A DNA stretch of 23,403 nt, taken from the NCBI GenBank assembly GCA_031273775.1, contig JAISRF010000232.1:1-23403 (forward strand), read 5' to 3'. This document shows, piece after piece, positions 1 to 6,897 of this stretch. Source of the stretch: Oscillospiraceae bacterium. GTDB lineage: Bacteria; Bacillota; Clostridia; Oscillospirales; Acutalibacteraceae. How positions within the stretch are numbered: the stretch's first letter is position 1; each line of letters starts with the position of its first letter. The notes below the pieces were generated by a model. The model searched no databases. It was not told where the DNA came from and saw only the letters and a program-made list of their open reading frames with translations. The position numbers and the translations under genes are program-made.

Positions 1-727
1 TAATGGACTTGTTGGCCGTGCAGATGAGCGGCGCTGTCGTTGTCGCGCCCGGCTCGCCCTGATAATATGTGTTGGTTGCGGTAGTTGCCGCAGGCGCGAC
101 CTTTGCGTCATAAAGACGGGAAATAGTAATAGCGTCAAGGTAAAGGAACGCATTGGTGTCATAGCCGCCGGTCGAAGTAAAATACATATAAGCAGCATAC
201 GTTGTGGTAAAGATATGAGTGAAATTCCTCCAGTTAGCAGAAGCGTCTCTCGAAACGGATATTGTTGCCCCGTCGCCTAATGAAATAACTACAGAGTGCA
301 GGTGATAGTTAGTTGAGCTTCGTACAGCAGCCCAACCCGTCACCTGCCACCGGCCCGGCTCGAGCAAAGTGTCAAATCGCATCTGAGCTCCGTTGCCCGC
401 TTGAAAAAAGGCTCCCTGGTTTCCCTGATACATCGGCGTGTTGGTTGTGTTGCCGTCCGTTCTATTGTTGAGAATGAAGTTGGTTCCGACGCCGGTGCTG
501 CCGGTCATGAACCTCCATCCATCCTGTGGGCCGTTATTATAATTCAAATATAACAAATAGTTATTTGAGTTGCCGACGCCCGGGGCTTCAAAATAGCCTT
601 GATAAGTAACATTAGTGAACGCCCGGGCGGTGAACGGAGCAAGCAGAACCATCCCCGCCGTCAGCGCGAGGCAGAGCGTGAGCGACATTGCCCGTTCGAA
701 CAGGGGGTTTTTTTTAACGGCAGACAC
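1..727 (-). CDS. Secreted beta-sandwich (carbohydrate-binding-like) surface protein, 3' end outside window
   Basis: The frame is open from a GTG at 727 to the left edge, giving 242 codons with no stop. AAAGGAGG lies 8 bases before the GTG and fixes the start. Residues 1 to about 34 form a signal peptide: a KK-containing N-terminus, a hydrophobic core (LTLCLALTAGMVLLAPF) and an ARA-type cleavage site. The mature part is rich in Asn, Thr, Gly, Tyr and Trp, and its pattern (YQGYFEAPG near the start, GWRFMTG, then LEPGRWQVTGWA and alternating hydrophobic strands) resembles jelly-roll carbohydrate-binding modules. The fold is inferred from this pattern; no specific family is claimed. It is the last visible gene of the TasA-like/SipW operon, 27 bp after the signal peptidase gene. 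An A8-C5 run at codons 4-7 is a slippage-prone tract. An export role is well supported; the ligand is unknown. Confidence 0.75.
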   Translation of the reverse strand, partial: MSAVKKNPLFERAMSLTLCLALTAGMVLLAPFTARAFTNVTYQGYFEAPGVGNSNNYLLYLNYNNGPQDGWRFMTGSTGVGTNFILNNRTDGNTTNTPMYQGNQGAFFQAGNGAQMRFDTLLEPGRWQVTGWAAVRSSTNYHLHSVVISLGDGATISVSRDASANWRNFTHIFTTTYAAYMYFTSTGGYDTNAFLYLDAITISRLYDAKVAPAATTATNTYYQGEPGATTTAPLICTANKSI

Positions 728-754
728 CTGACAGTCCTCCTTTGTGAGATGTTG

Positions 755-1291
755 TTACTCCACCGGAGCTTCTTTTTTTCGCTTGTTGTGATAATGCTCC
801 AAAACCCCGCCGCCGCCGAAGCAGATCAGCAAAAAGCCGAGTCCCAGCATTCCGAGGGCGATCCCCGTTTTTGAGCGCAGATTGCTTAAATAATAGCCAG
901 CCTTCGGGATTCCCTTCCAGTCTACGCTGCCGACCATGTCGGAAAACGCGATGGGTTTGTCTTCAATGTCGTTCGCGTCACCTTTGGTGGTGAAAACGGC
1001 GTTTTCGGCGTCAACGGCGACAACGCGGTGAGTGATGACGATGGCGCGACCCTTGTCGTCCGTCCCGGCGTCAAACGCGATTACATCGCCGATTTTCACG
1101 TTCTCCGCTTTTTTTCGGGTGTTGATGAACACTAACTGATCCTGTTTGAACGCGGGATACATACTGCCGCTAAGCACGTCCATTGGCGCGTACCCGGCGA
1201 TTTGCAAACCCAAAATGGTTCCCACAGTCAAAATCACCGCCACCACAAAAACGGTGCCCATAACATTCAGAATCACCGAGGCGATTTTCAT
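755..1291 (-). CDS. sipW: SipW-like (ER-type) signal peptidase I
   Basis: This 178-residue membrane protein matches the SipW branch of type I signal peptidases, which cleaves the special leaders of TasA/camelysin-type proteins. There is a first membrane helix at about residues 5-33, then SGSMYP at 41-46 with the catalytic Ser43, and THRVV at 87-91 with His88. A His in place of the bacterial Lys general base is the mark of the ER/SipW-type family. GDAND at 104-108 is the third conserved box. A second helix (about 143-163) and a basic HNKRKK tail place the catalytic domain outside the cell. The start has only a weak GGGGA ribosome site about 8 bases upstream. Its position in an operon with a SipW-type leader protein and a sortase-type substrate indicates that it processes the neighbouring proteins. 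The family call is firm; the gene symbol is by family only. Confidence 0.88.
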   Translation of the reverse strand: MKIASVILNVMGTVFVVAVILTVGTILGLQIAGYAPMDVLSGSMYPAFKQDQLVFINTRKKAENVKIGDVIAFDAGTDDKGRAIVITHRVVAVDAENAVFTTKGDANDIEDKPIAFSDMVGSVDWKGIPKAGYYLSNLRSKTGIALGMLGLGFLLICFGGGGVLEHYHNKRKKEAPVE

Positions 1292-1353
1292 ATTTCAAAT
1301 CCCCAAACAATTTATTATTTTGCCCCCTTTGCTTGCGGGGCAGACAAGAAAAC

Positions 1354-1372
1354 GTGCCGGAGGGAGCCGCAC
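1354..1372 (-). other. Short intercistronic hairpin
   Basis: GTGCCGG and CCGCAC pair around a short loop, with one bulged base. On the minus strand the hairpin is followed by a GTTTTCTT stretch. It sits just after the stop of the sortase-type gene and before the signal peptidase gene, so it could act as a leaky terminator that lowers signal peptidase expression. The stem is short and the call is weak. Confidence 0.25.
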
Positions 1373-1374
1373 TG

Positions 1375-2217
1375 TCACGCCGTGTGGTCTCTCTGCCCGG
1401 CGAGAGATGGGCGGGGATTTTCGGACTCCCCGTCTTCTTTTTTACGCCGCCTGAACGCCACCAAAAAGAACATCAAAATCAGCGCCCCCGCTCCCAGCAT
1501 AAAGGGCAGGGGAGTGCCGGAGCTAATTCCGGTTTTTGGAATATTGGGGGGAATAAAGGCGAATTCATCCCCTTGTCTCGCCAAAAATACCCAGTCCACG
1601 GTGGCCATTGTTCCCGCGTATTCGTTGCCCAGTTCCTTGGGAATGGTGACGGTCACGTCAATTTCCCGCGACTGTCCGGAAGCGATCGGACTTAGCAAAA
1701 GAGCCCCTGAATAGGGTTCGGTGTAGGGAAAAGCGCCGCCGCCCAGCGTTACGCTGTAAAGCGTGGCTTGCTGATCCTTCATCTCGATTTGAACTTTGTC
1801 CAGCAGGGAAACGTCGGCGGTTTGCGGAAAAAATTCCTCCATTGCTTTGGCAAAGCCGGAGGCGTACCCGCCTTCAAAGACCGCGCCGCCCTGCCCGGGT
1901 TTATAGCCGTTTTCGTCCCGCGCCGCCGCCAGTAAATAAAATTCGGTGGTTGCCGCGCTCCGGTTGGTCAGCTTTACCGTCACCCGAAGGGTTTGACCGG
2001 GCACCATACCCTTCGCGCCGTCCCCGAAAAAGTCCGGCGCGTCCAGGCCGGAAACCCGCGCTTCAAGAAAATCCGCCAGCGAAAGCGAATCGGAATTCTG
2101 TCCGTTATACCGCACCTCTCCGCCGTCCGCGAAAACTGGAAGGGACGCGGTGAAAACTGTCAGCAGAAGCATATGCGCGGTTAAAAAAGCCGCCGTTCGC
2201 AAAAAGAACCGTTTCAC
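1375..2217 (-). CDS. Sortase-type cell-surface protein (IPKTG motif)
   Basis: A 280-residue exported protein of no recognised specific family. Residues 1-30 are a signal peptide (KRFFLRTAAF, hydrophobic core, PVFA). The extracellular part is predicted beta-rich, with a VPGQTLRVTVKLTNRS stretch (about 72-87) typical of Ig-like surface domains. The C-terminus has a sortase-like signal: NIPKTG at 225-230, a hydrophobic helix at about 237-254 and RRRKK at 256-260. IPxTG is a known variant of LPxTG, used for example by some pilin subunits. A 20-residue hydrophilic tail follows the basic cluster and is longer than usual for this signal. The start is GTG, with GGAGGG 5-6 bases upstream. No sortase gene lies in this window. 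It is placed between the TasA-like genes and the signal peptidase, so it may anchor or cap the extracellular structure (inference). Confidence 0.75.
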   Translation of the reverse strand: MKRFFLRTAAFLTAHMLLLTVFTASLPVFADGGEVRYNGQNSDSLSLADFLEARVSGLDAPDFFGDGAKGMVPGQTLRVTVKLTNRSAATTEFYLLAAARDENGYKPGQGGAVFEGGYASGFAKAMEEFFPQTADVSLLDKVQIEMKDQQATLYSVTLGGGAFPYTEPYSGALLLSPIASGQSREIDVTVTIPKELGNEYAGTMATVDWVFLARQGDEFAFIPPNIPKTGISSGTPLPFMLGAGALILMFFLVAFRRRKKEDGESENPRPSLAGQRDHTA

Positions 2218-2502
2218 GCAAGCCCTCCTTCTCGCTCTGCGGAGCGCAATTGAGTATTGAGAATTGAAAGTTGAGAATTATTGTTTTTTTATTGGCGTTT
2301 TACGCCACAGACGGCCTCATTCTCCGGGTGCGCGTTTATATGGACAAAGCTTCAACACGGCGGAATATATGATTAAGCCGTGGCAAAGCTTTGCTCACAA
2401 AATCGGGGCGTGACCCCGCGGGACGGCGGAATTCGCTTGCCGTCCCGCGGAGATTCCCGGACGCTTCGGGAACCCGTAAATGAAGTATGTTTTTACCGCG
2501 CG
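2218..2502. other. Intercistronic spacer with hairpins and short repeats
   Basis: These 285 bp between the truncated TasA-like copy and the IPKTG gene hold no convincing gene; the open frames crossing it on the plus strand are shadows. It contains a perfect 12-bp hairpin (2416-2450), a short TTCCCG/CGGGAA hairpin (2454-2472), a 12-bp palindrome GCAAAGCTTTGC (2383-2394), a GGCGT/ACGCC hairpin (2294-2306) and two copies of TTGAGAATT (2257-2265, 2271-2279). No obvious sigma-A promoter was found for the downstream gene. Confidence 0.6.
2416..2450 (-). repeat. Perfect 12-bp inverted repeat (strong hairpin)
   Basis: CCGCGGGACGGC (2416-2427) and its exact reverse complement (2439-2450) enclose an 11-base loop. 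It lies 53 bp downstream of the stop of the truncated TasA-like copy. There is no T run on either side, so it is not a standard intrinsic terminator. It may be an mRNA-stabilising or processing hairpin that separates expression of the upstream and downstream parts of the operon. Confidence 0.6.
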
Positions 2503-3222
2503 TCAGTTCCCGTTGGTGTGGATGGAGCTGTCATAATTCGCGTTGGAATTGGTGGAGGTTGTGTTGACTGTCACACCGGTGTCCGCCATATGGCCGAAGT
2601 AAAGAATCGGGCTGTCGCCGAACTCGGCCGCGAATTTATCCGTTGCGCTGTTATTGGTGGACTGAACCGCCTGCGCGACAAGAGCGACCGCGAATTTGTA
2701 GCCCGAAAACTCCGAACCGAACCACGACGGGAATGTAAGAACCCCGAAAGCCGCGGGTGTTGTTGTACCGGGGGCGACGACACTACCATATGTGAGGATG
2801 TTCACGCCGTTGGCATCAACCGCCGTCGCTGTCCAGTCGGTCTCAACCGTGGTATAAGTGCCGATGCTGGCGAGTAAGGTGAGAGCATCGGTCGCGTTTG
2901 TGGCTGAGGTCTTTTCGATAACGTGGGCGATAAGCGCGGCTTTTTCCGCGGTAACGGTTGTATCCAAAGCGTTAGCGGGATCGAAAAGGTCTTTGCCTTC
3001 CGCGTCGAAAATATAGAACTTGGCAAGCAGACGGACATAAGCGTCTGTGCCGGGGATTGCCGTGGTTTTATCAGCCAGTTTGTAGTTCATGGGATTGCGG
3101 ATCATCGGGGATTTGCTGATGGCCTCACCGGGAAGCAAAGGCGCGAAATCCACGCCGGCGAATTGGGTGGGGGTGCTCGCGTTGTCAAACGCATCGTAAG
3201 GACCGTCGGGATCAAATGTCAA
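2503..3222 (-). CDS. 5'-truncated TasA-like paralogue, probably a decaying or silent copy
   Basis: The 239-residue frame is clearly related to the protein just upstream. Shared blocks include DPDG (residues 4-7), F-GVDFA-L-PG (21-32), K-P--RNP--YK, YVR-LAKFY (62-70) and AQAVQS near the C-terminus. It begins where the upstream protein is already at about residue 80. It therefore lacks the signal peptide, membrane helix and first strand. The only usable start is a TTG at 3222 with no ribosome site, and an in-frame TGA lies 9 bases upstream. Without a leader it cannot be exported by the usual route. The junction carries copies of TGTCAAC, which suggests a rearrangement. It is not in frame with the upstream gene, so simple stop readthrough would not join them. 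It could be a pseudogene, a silent cassette for recombination, or an assembly collapse of tandem copies. Confidence 0.65.
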   Translation of the reverse strand: MTFDPDGPYDAFDNASTPTQFAGVDFAPLLPGEAISKSPMIRNPMNYKLADKTTAIPGTDAYVRLLAKFYIFDAEGKDLFDPANALDTTVTAEKAALIAHVIEKTSATNATDALTLLASIGTYTTVETDWTATAVDANGVNILTYGSVVAPGTTTPAAFGVLTFPSWFGSEFSGYKFAVALVAQAVQSTNNSATDKFAAEFGDSPILYFGHMADTGVTVNTTSTNSNANYDSSIHTNGN

Positions 3223-3250
3223 CTGTCAACTACGGATGCTGACTGTCAAC
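3217..3250. repeat. TGTCAAC heptamer copies at a gene junction
   Basis: Three exact TGTCAAC copies lie at 3217-3223, 3224-3230 (adjacent in tandem) and 3244-3250. They span the stop of the intact TasA-like gene and the broken start of its paralogue. Short repeats of this sort can mediate slippage or small deletions and mark the probable breakpoint. Confidence 0.7.
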
Positions 3251-4129
3251 CGATGACGCCGCGGCAGCGCTTGAATCCGCCGGGTTCATCACCGTCGGCA
3301 CCGTGATATAAGACGAGAGAGTTCCGCCGAAAGCCGTGGAGAACGCGCCCGAGAAAGGCGTTCCCTCGTTTCCGTTGGACTGAACTGCCTGCGCCGTCAG
3401 CGTGAGCGAAATCCGCTTGCCCGCCAGCGCCGACGGAGCGTCCGCGTCAAGTCGGACCGTGGTAAAAACAGGGGTGGTGGAGACGCCAGGCGCAAGCACG
3501 GTCAGCGCCGCAGTCTCCGGTTCGCCTTCGCCGGTTTGTGTGCCGTAATAATATGTACCGACATAACCGTTATCTGCACTTGGGGGCACGAACACCCAGC
3601 CGGTACCATCGCGCAAACAACCGAACAGATCCGCGGTTGAGACACCGCCTACCGTATCGGACACGAGAGTTCCCGCTGAATCCCATACATAAAACTTCGC
3701 CAGCACACGGACAAACATATTTGAGCTGGGTATTTGCGCACCGGAGGCCGTTTCCTTGTACCACTGGGGATTGCGGAGATAAGGGGTTTTCGTGAAAGAA
3801 CTGCCGGGAGTGAGCGCCGCGAAATCAATTCCCTTAAAAACGCCTGCGGCCGTATCCGTTGGTACATCCCATAAACCGTCCGGGTCAACGTCGGTGACAA
3901 GGGTTTCGGGGATTGAGCTTTCTCCCTGCTCACCAGATTCCCAGAGCTGAACCGCCATACCCGTAGTAGACCATGTGTTGGTGGCCTGATCGGACTGCGC
4001 AAGGAAGATCATCAGCGTACCGCCGACACAGAGAACGCAAAACAGCAAAAGGGCAACCCCGGGCAGAAACAGCTGTTTTAGGAACCTGATTTTCGGTCGG
4101 CTTTTTTGATGTTGGCAATGCTTAACCAT
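3230..4129 (-). CDS. TasA/camelysin-like protein with SipW-type signal peptide
   Basis: A 299-residue exported protein. After a basic start (residues 1-19) comes a hydrophobic helix (about 21-43), then AQSDQATNTWSTTGMAVQL (44-62). This matches the pattern of SipW-dependent leaders (a helix ending in G-T, then an S-D-x-A-T-N-T-like box followed by a beta strand). The rest is Gly/Thr/Ser/Val-rich and beta-rich, with F-GIDFAALTPG (98-109), LRNPQWYK (118-125) and VRVLAKFYVWD (140-150). TasA-type proteins form amyloid-like or polymeric fibres in biofilm matrix; that role is inferred here from family pattern and from the SipW-like gene in the same operon. AGAGGTGA lies just before the ATG. It is the first gene of the operon. 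The C-terminal ~35 residues are Ala/Ser-rich and end at the heptamer repeats, so its natural end may have been altered. Confidence 0.75.
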   Translation of the reverse strand: MVKHCQHQKSRPKIRFLKQLFLPGVALLLFCVLCVGGTLMIFLAQSDQATNTWSTTGMAVQLWESGEQGESSIPETLVTDVDPDGLWDVPTDTAAGVFKGIDFAALTPGSSFTKTPYLRNPQWYKETASGAQIPSSNMFVRVLAKFYVWDSAGTLVSDTVGGVSTADLFGCLRDGTGWVFVPPSADNGYVGTYYYGTQTGEGEPETAALTVLAPGVSTTPVFTTVRLDADAPSALAGKRISLTLTAQAVQSNGNEGTPFSGAFSTAFGGTLSSYITVPTVMNPADSSAAAASSVDSQHP

Positions 4130-4262
4130 AAAGTTTCACCTCTTTCCGGTCATAAATTTTGGCGTTATTGCGGTGGTTTTTACGCCTTTTATGATTCACC
4201 CCCTTTGAAATTGCAAGTGGTTTCCTAAAACTTTAAAACTTTTAGGTACTTCAACAATATAA

Positions 4263-4291
4263 AGTATGAACTGAATCCCGGCGTTTTTCAA
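4263..4291 (-). promoter_or_regulatory. Possible sigma-A promoter of the TasA-like operon
   Basis: On the minus strand TTGAAA (4291-4286) is followed after 17 bases by CATACT (4268-4263), which matches TATAAT at four of six positions. It would give a leader of about 130 nt that contains the CCTAAAA/TTTTAGG inverted repeat. The match is moderate. Confidence 0.35.
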
Positions 4292-4403
4292 TCCCTGAAG
4301 TTGTCATTTTCAATTTTTTTTTAATCAGTAAAACAGCTGGTCAAAACCGGGGTTATGGTGGATTTTGCAGAAAATGCCCTCAGACTGTGGAATAATGTTA
4401 CCT

Positions 4404-4468
4404 ACGTAAATTCCCAAAGTAAACGCAACATCCTGAGCTATTGTTGCGTTTACTTTGGGAATTTACGT
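4404..4468. repeat. Perfect 27-bp inverted repeat with 11-base loop
   Basis: Positions 4404-4430 are the exact reverse complement of 4442-4468, separated by 11 bases. On the plus strand the right arm runs into six T residues (4468-4473), as in an intrinsic terminator, yet no plus-strand gene precedes it. On the minus strand no T run follows. A 27-bp stem with no mismatch is longer and cleaner than normal terminators, so a tiny palindromic mobile element or a structured RNA are alternatives. It lies between the membrane-protein gene and the TasA-like operon and could insulate one from the other. Confidence 0.8.
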
Positions 4469-4550
4469 TTTTTAAAGCTGCACCGTTCCCCGAATCAACA
4501 TCAACGCCGCGTTCAATCGCAATATCGCTGAGCCATTATTTGATCCGGCG

Positions 4551-5438
4551 CTACCTCTGAGCCTTTGGTCTCCGACCAAGCACAATCAAAAAAAGCGGAA
4601 TGTACACGCAGACTGCCAGAAACACCGGGTCGAAGGATTCTGAATTCCGCAGGATACTGTCTATGTCCGCCGTGGTAAACAACAGGCGGGGCGCAATTAA
4701 AATAAACAGGCGGGGGATGGCGGCGGCCACGCCGAACAGTGTGGCGGAAAGCCCCACGCCGTACACCCATTTCACGGTGGTATCCCGCCCGATTCCCGCC
4801 GCAATGCGGGCGTGGAGCAACCAGAACACCGTTAACAGACACAAAAACAGCGTATCGAACAGGTTTTCGGAAATACTAGCCAGCCCGGTGCTGCGGATGA
4901 AACAAAGTGAAAGCTTCATAATGGACCATAGCACGGGCGGGACGGTCAGCAGTGACTTCGGCTGGGCGCTTTTTTTGTACCGCAGAGCCTCAAACACAAA
5001 GCCCACGGCGGAAAGCGCCGCAAACACGGCAAGCAGCAGACCGCCCCAGTCCACGGCAGAAAATACCGCCGGCAGCGTCTTGTTCCAGCCATTCCCGCCT
5101 GTATAAACCAGCGACTGGGTTCGATAATTCAGCATTACCCACACGGCGGCAGCCAGCGCTTCGTAACCCATGACCACCGCCATAAACGCGTTACCCGCAA
5201 AAAGCCCGCGCGAACGCGCGGGCAGCGTGTGGCGGACTTTCAGGATAAAGCGCGAAATCAGGATATAAGCCGCGGAAATCAAAACAAACGCCGTGAAGAT
5301 TACAGTACCCCAAGCCACATACTTCGGAAAATAAAATCCGGTCTGCGGTTCGGTTAAAACGGCATACTGGAACATACGCACCACCAGCATAAAGGGTAGC
5401 GCTAAAAAGGAAAACACCAAAAGCGAACGAACCTTCAC
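4551..5438 (-). CDS. Polytopic membrane protein of unknown function
   Basis: Not recognised. The frame could start further upstream, but the GTG at 5438 has GGAGG 5 bases before it, giving 295 residues. It is very hydrophobic, with about eight likely membrane helices spread along its length (for example SLLVFSFLALPFMLVVRMF near the start and FLAVCVYIPLFLIVLG near the end). Loops are short with scattered Arg/Lys, and the C-terminus is basic (GRRPKAQR). No catalytic or transport motif was seen. It starts 51 bp after the stop of citrate synthase on the same strand, so the two are probably co-transcribed, but nothing ties it to citrate metabolism. Confidence 0.7.
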   Translation of the reverse strand: MKVRSLLVFSFLALPFMLVVRMFQYAVLTEPQTGFYFPKYVAWGTVIFTAFVLISAAYILISRFILKVRHTLPARSRGLFAGNAFMAVVMGYEALAAAVWVMLNYRTQSLVYTGGNGWNKTLPAVFSAVDWGGLLLAVFAALSAVGFVFEALRYKKSAQPKSLLTVPPVLWSIMKLSLCFIRSTGLASISENLFDTLFLCLLTVFWLLHARIAAGIGRDTTVKWVYGVGLSATLFGVAAAIPRLFILIAPRLLFTTADIDSILRNSESFDPVFLAVCVYIPLFLIVLGRRPKAQR

Positions 5439-5489
5439 AGAAACCTCCGGATTTTTTAAATTGAGAATGAAGAATCGCAAAATTCTTAG

Positions 5490-6848
5490 TTACCGGCTCT
5501 TAGTCGGAACATATTCTCTCAGCCCGGAAACCGCCTTATATGCCGGGCGGATGATTCTGCCGCCTGAAAGCACTTCCTCAATCCGGTGGGCACACCAGCC
5601 TGCCATTCGCGCGACAGCGAAGATGGGCGTGTACAAATCCTCCGGTATACCCAGCGATTTGTAAACCAACCCGGAATATAAATCCACGTTGGCACACACA
5701 GTCTTAGAAGCGGATTTTTCCTCGAAAAACACCTGTGGGGTCAGTTCTTCCACGGCTTCCAGCAGGGCAAAATCGTCCTCCAAATTCTTTTCGGCCGTCA
5801 GAGCGCGTGCGTTTTCACGCAGGATTTTAGCGCGCGGATCACTTAACGTATACACCGCGTGCCCCATACCGTAAATCAGTCCGGAACGATCTCCGGCTTC
5901 CTTGCGGATGAGTTTGCCCAGAAATGCCGCGATCTCATCGCGATCATGAATATCTTTAACTTCAGCCTTGATATAACCGAGCATTTCCATCACCTTTATA
6001 TTCGCGCCGCCGTGCTTGGGACCCTTTAACGATCCGATTGCCGCGGAAAGGGCGGAATATGTATCAGTACCGGAGGAGGACAGCACACGCGCGGCGAACG
6101 TAGAGTTGTTACCGCCACCGTGTTCCGCGTGGAGTGTCAGACACATGTCCAGCAGTTTCGCTTCCGCGTCCGTAAATTTACGGTCATACCGAAGGGAAGA
6201 CAAGATATGCTCCGCCGTGGTGTGTTTGGGATCGTGAGCGTGGAAAAACATGGTTTCTCCGTCGTAATTGTGTCGTTTCACCTGGTATGAATTCACCATC
6301 ATGGTCGGAATCTGGGCAATTAAGTCAATAGACTGGCGGATGATATTCTCCATGCTCATGTCTTCCGGGTTGGGGTCGTAGGAATAAAGCGCCAGAACGC
6401 TCCGCTGGAGCTTGTTCATAATATTGGGTGACGAGGCTTTTATAATGATGTCCTCATTGAAAGAATCGGGGAGCTCGCGGCGGTGTGACAAAAGTTCCGT
6501 AAACGCCTGAATTTGGGCAGTTGTAGGAAGATGACCGAAAAACAGTAGCCAGATAGCTTCCTCAAACCCGAAACGGTTTTCCGCGCGCGCACCTTCAACA
6601 AAATCTTCAATGCTGATGCCGCGGTAGATGAGTTGACCTTCCTGAGGCTGGCGCTCACCCTCGCTGATCACAAAGCCGTGGACGTTGCAGACACTGGTAA
6701 GCCCCGCCACAACCCCGGAACCGTCCGCATTGCGGAGTCCCCGTTTCACCTGGTATTTCTCATAGTCCGCCGGATCTATGTGGTTATTTTTTCGAAATTC
6801 TTCGCATAAACTGGACAAGGCATCCATTGCGGGCTTTTGGCTGAGCAT
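5490..6848 (-). CDS. gltA: Citrate synthase
   Basis: Condenses oxaloacetate and acetyl-CoA to citrate, the first step of the TCA cycle and, in anaerobes, of the route to glutamate. The 452-residue product has the family's active-site boxes: GPKHGG with His279, GMGHAVY with His330 and NVDLYSG with Asp389, which match the His-His-Asp catalytic set. HAEHGGGNNSTF (240-251) is also typical, and GWCAHRIEE supplies the conserved Arg near the C-terminus. The start is the ATG at 6848, preceded by GAGGAGG; a longer frame reaching 6935 would run through the promoter. The N-terminal ~60-residue extension before the core resembles that of clostridial citrate synthases. The assignment is firm; 2-methylcitrate synthase is less likely with no prp genes nearby. 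Confidence 0.93.
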   Translation of the reverse strand: MLSQKPAMDALSSLCEEFRKNNHIDPADYEKYQVKRGLRNADGSGVVAGLTSVCNVHGFVISEGERQPQEGQLIYRGISIEDFVEGARAENRFGFEEAIWLLFFGHLPTTAQIQAFTELLSHRRELPDSFNEDIIIKASSPNIMNKLQRSVLALYSYDPNPEDMSMENIIRQSIDLIAQIPTMMVNSYQVKRHNYDGETMFFHAHDPKHTTAEHILSSLRYDRKFTDAEAKLLDMCLTLHAEHGGGNNSTFAARVLSSSGTDTYSALSAAIGSLKGPKHGGANIKVMEMLGYIKAEVKDIHDRDEIAAFLGKLIRKEAGDRSGLIYGMGHAVYTLSDPRAKILRENARALTAEKNLEDDFALLEAVEELTPQVFFEEKSASKTVCANVDLYSGLVYKSLGIPEDLYTPIFAVARMAGWCAHRIEEVLSGGRIIRPAYKAVSGLREYVPTKSR

Positions 6849-6897
6849 AGGCGAAACCTCCTCATTTTGAATCACGAACGCAAGGTCATTCCACCGT

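Larger units (their letters stand above)
4130..4550. other. 421-bp gene-free region upstream of the TasA-like operon
   Basis: No gene is supported here. The right half holds a perfect 27-bp inverted repeat (4404-4468). The left half is the leader and probable promoter of the TasA-like operon, with a CCTAAAA/TTTTAGG inverted repeat (4224-4230, 4240-4246) that could be an operator and a GGCGT/ACGCC pair (4161-4165, 4182-4186) near the ribosome site. A short open minus-strand frame (4398-4535) reads through the inverted repeat but has no good start; it may be a gene remnant. Confidence 0.55.

Noticed and set aside
700..715. A-AAA-AAC slippery site for programmed -1 frameshifting in the secreted protein gene
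   Set aside because: It is only part of a homopolymer at codons 4-6, with no downstream structure or overlapping frame of use.
3222..3240. Programmed frameshift joining the two TasA-like frames
   Set aside because: The frames differ, stops occur in each frame near the junction, and there is no slippery heptamer; truncation explains the data better.
3217..3250. CRISPR-like repeats
   Set aside because: The heptamers are too short and not spaced by unique spacers; no cas gene is present.
4404..4468. Integron attC site
   Set aside because: The repeat is a perfect palindrome without the conserved attC core boxes or extrahelical bases, and there is no integrase nearby.
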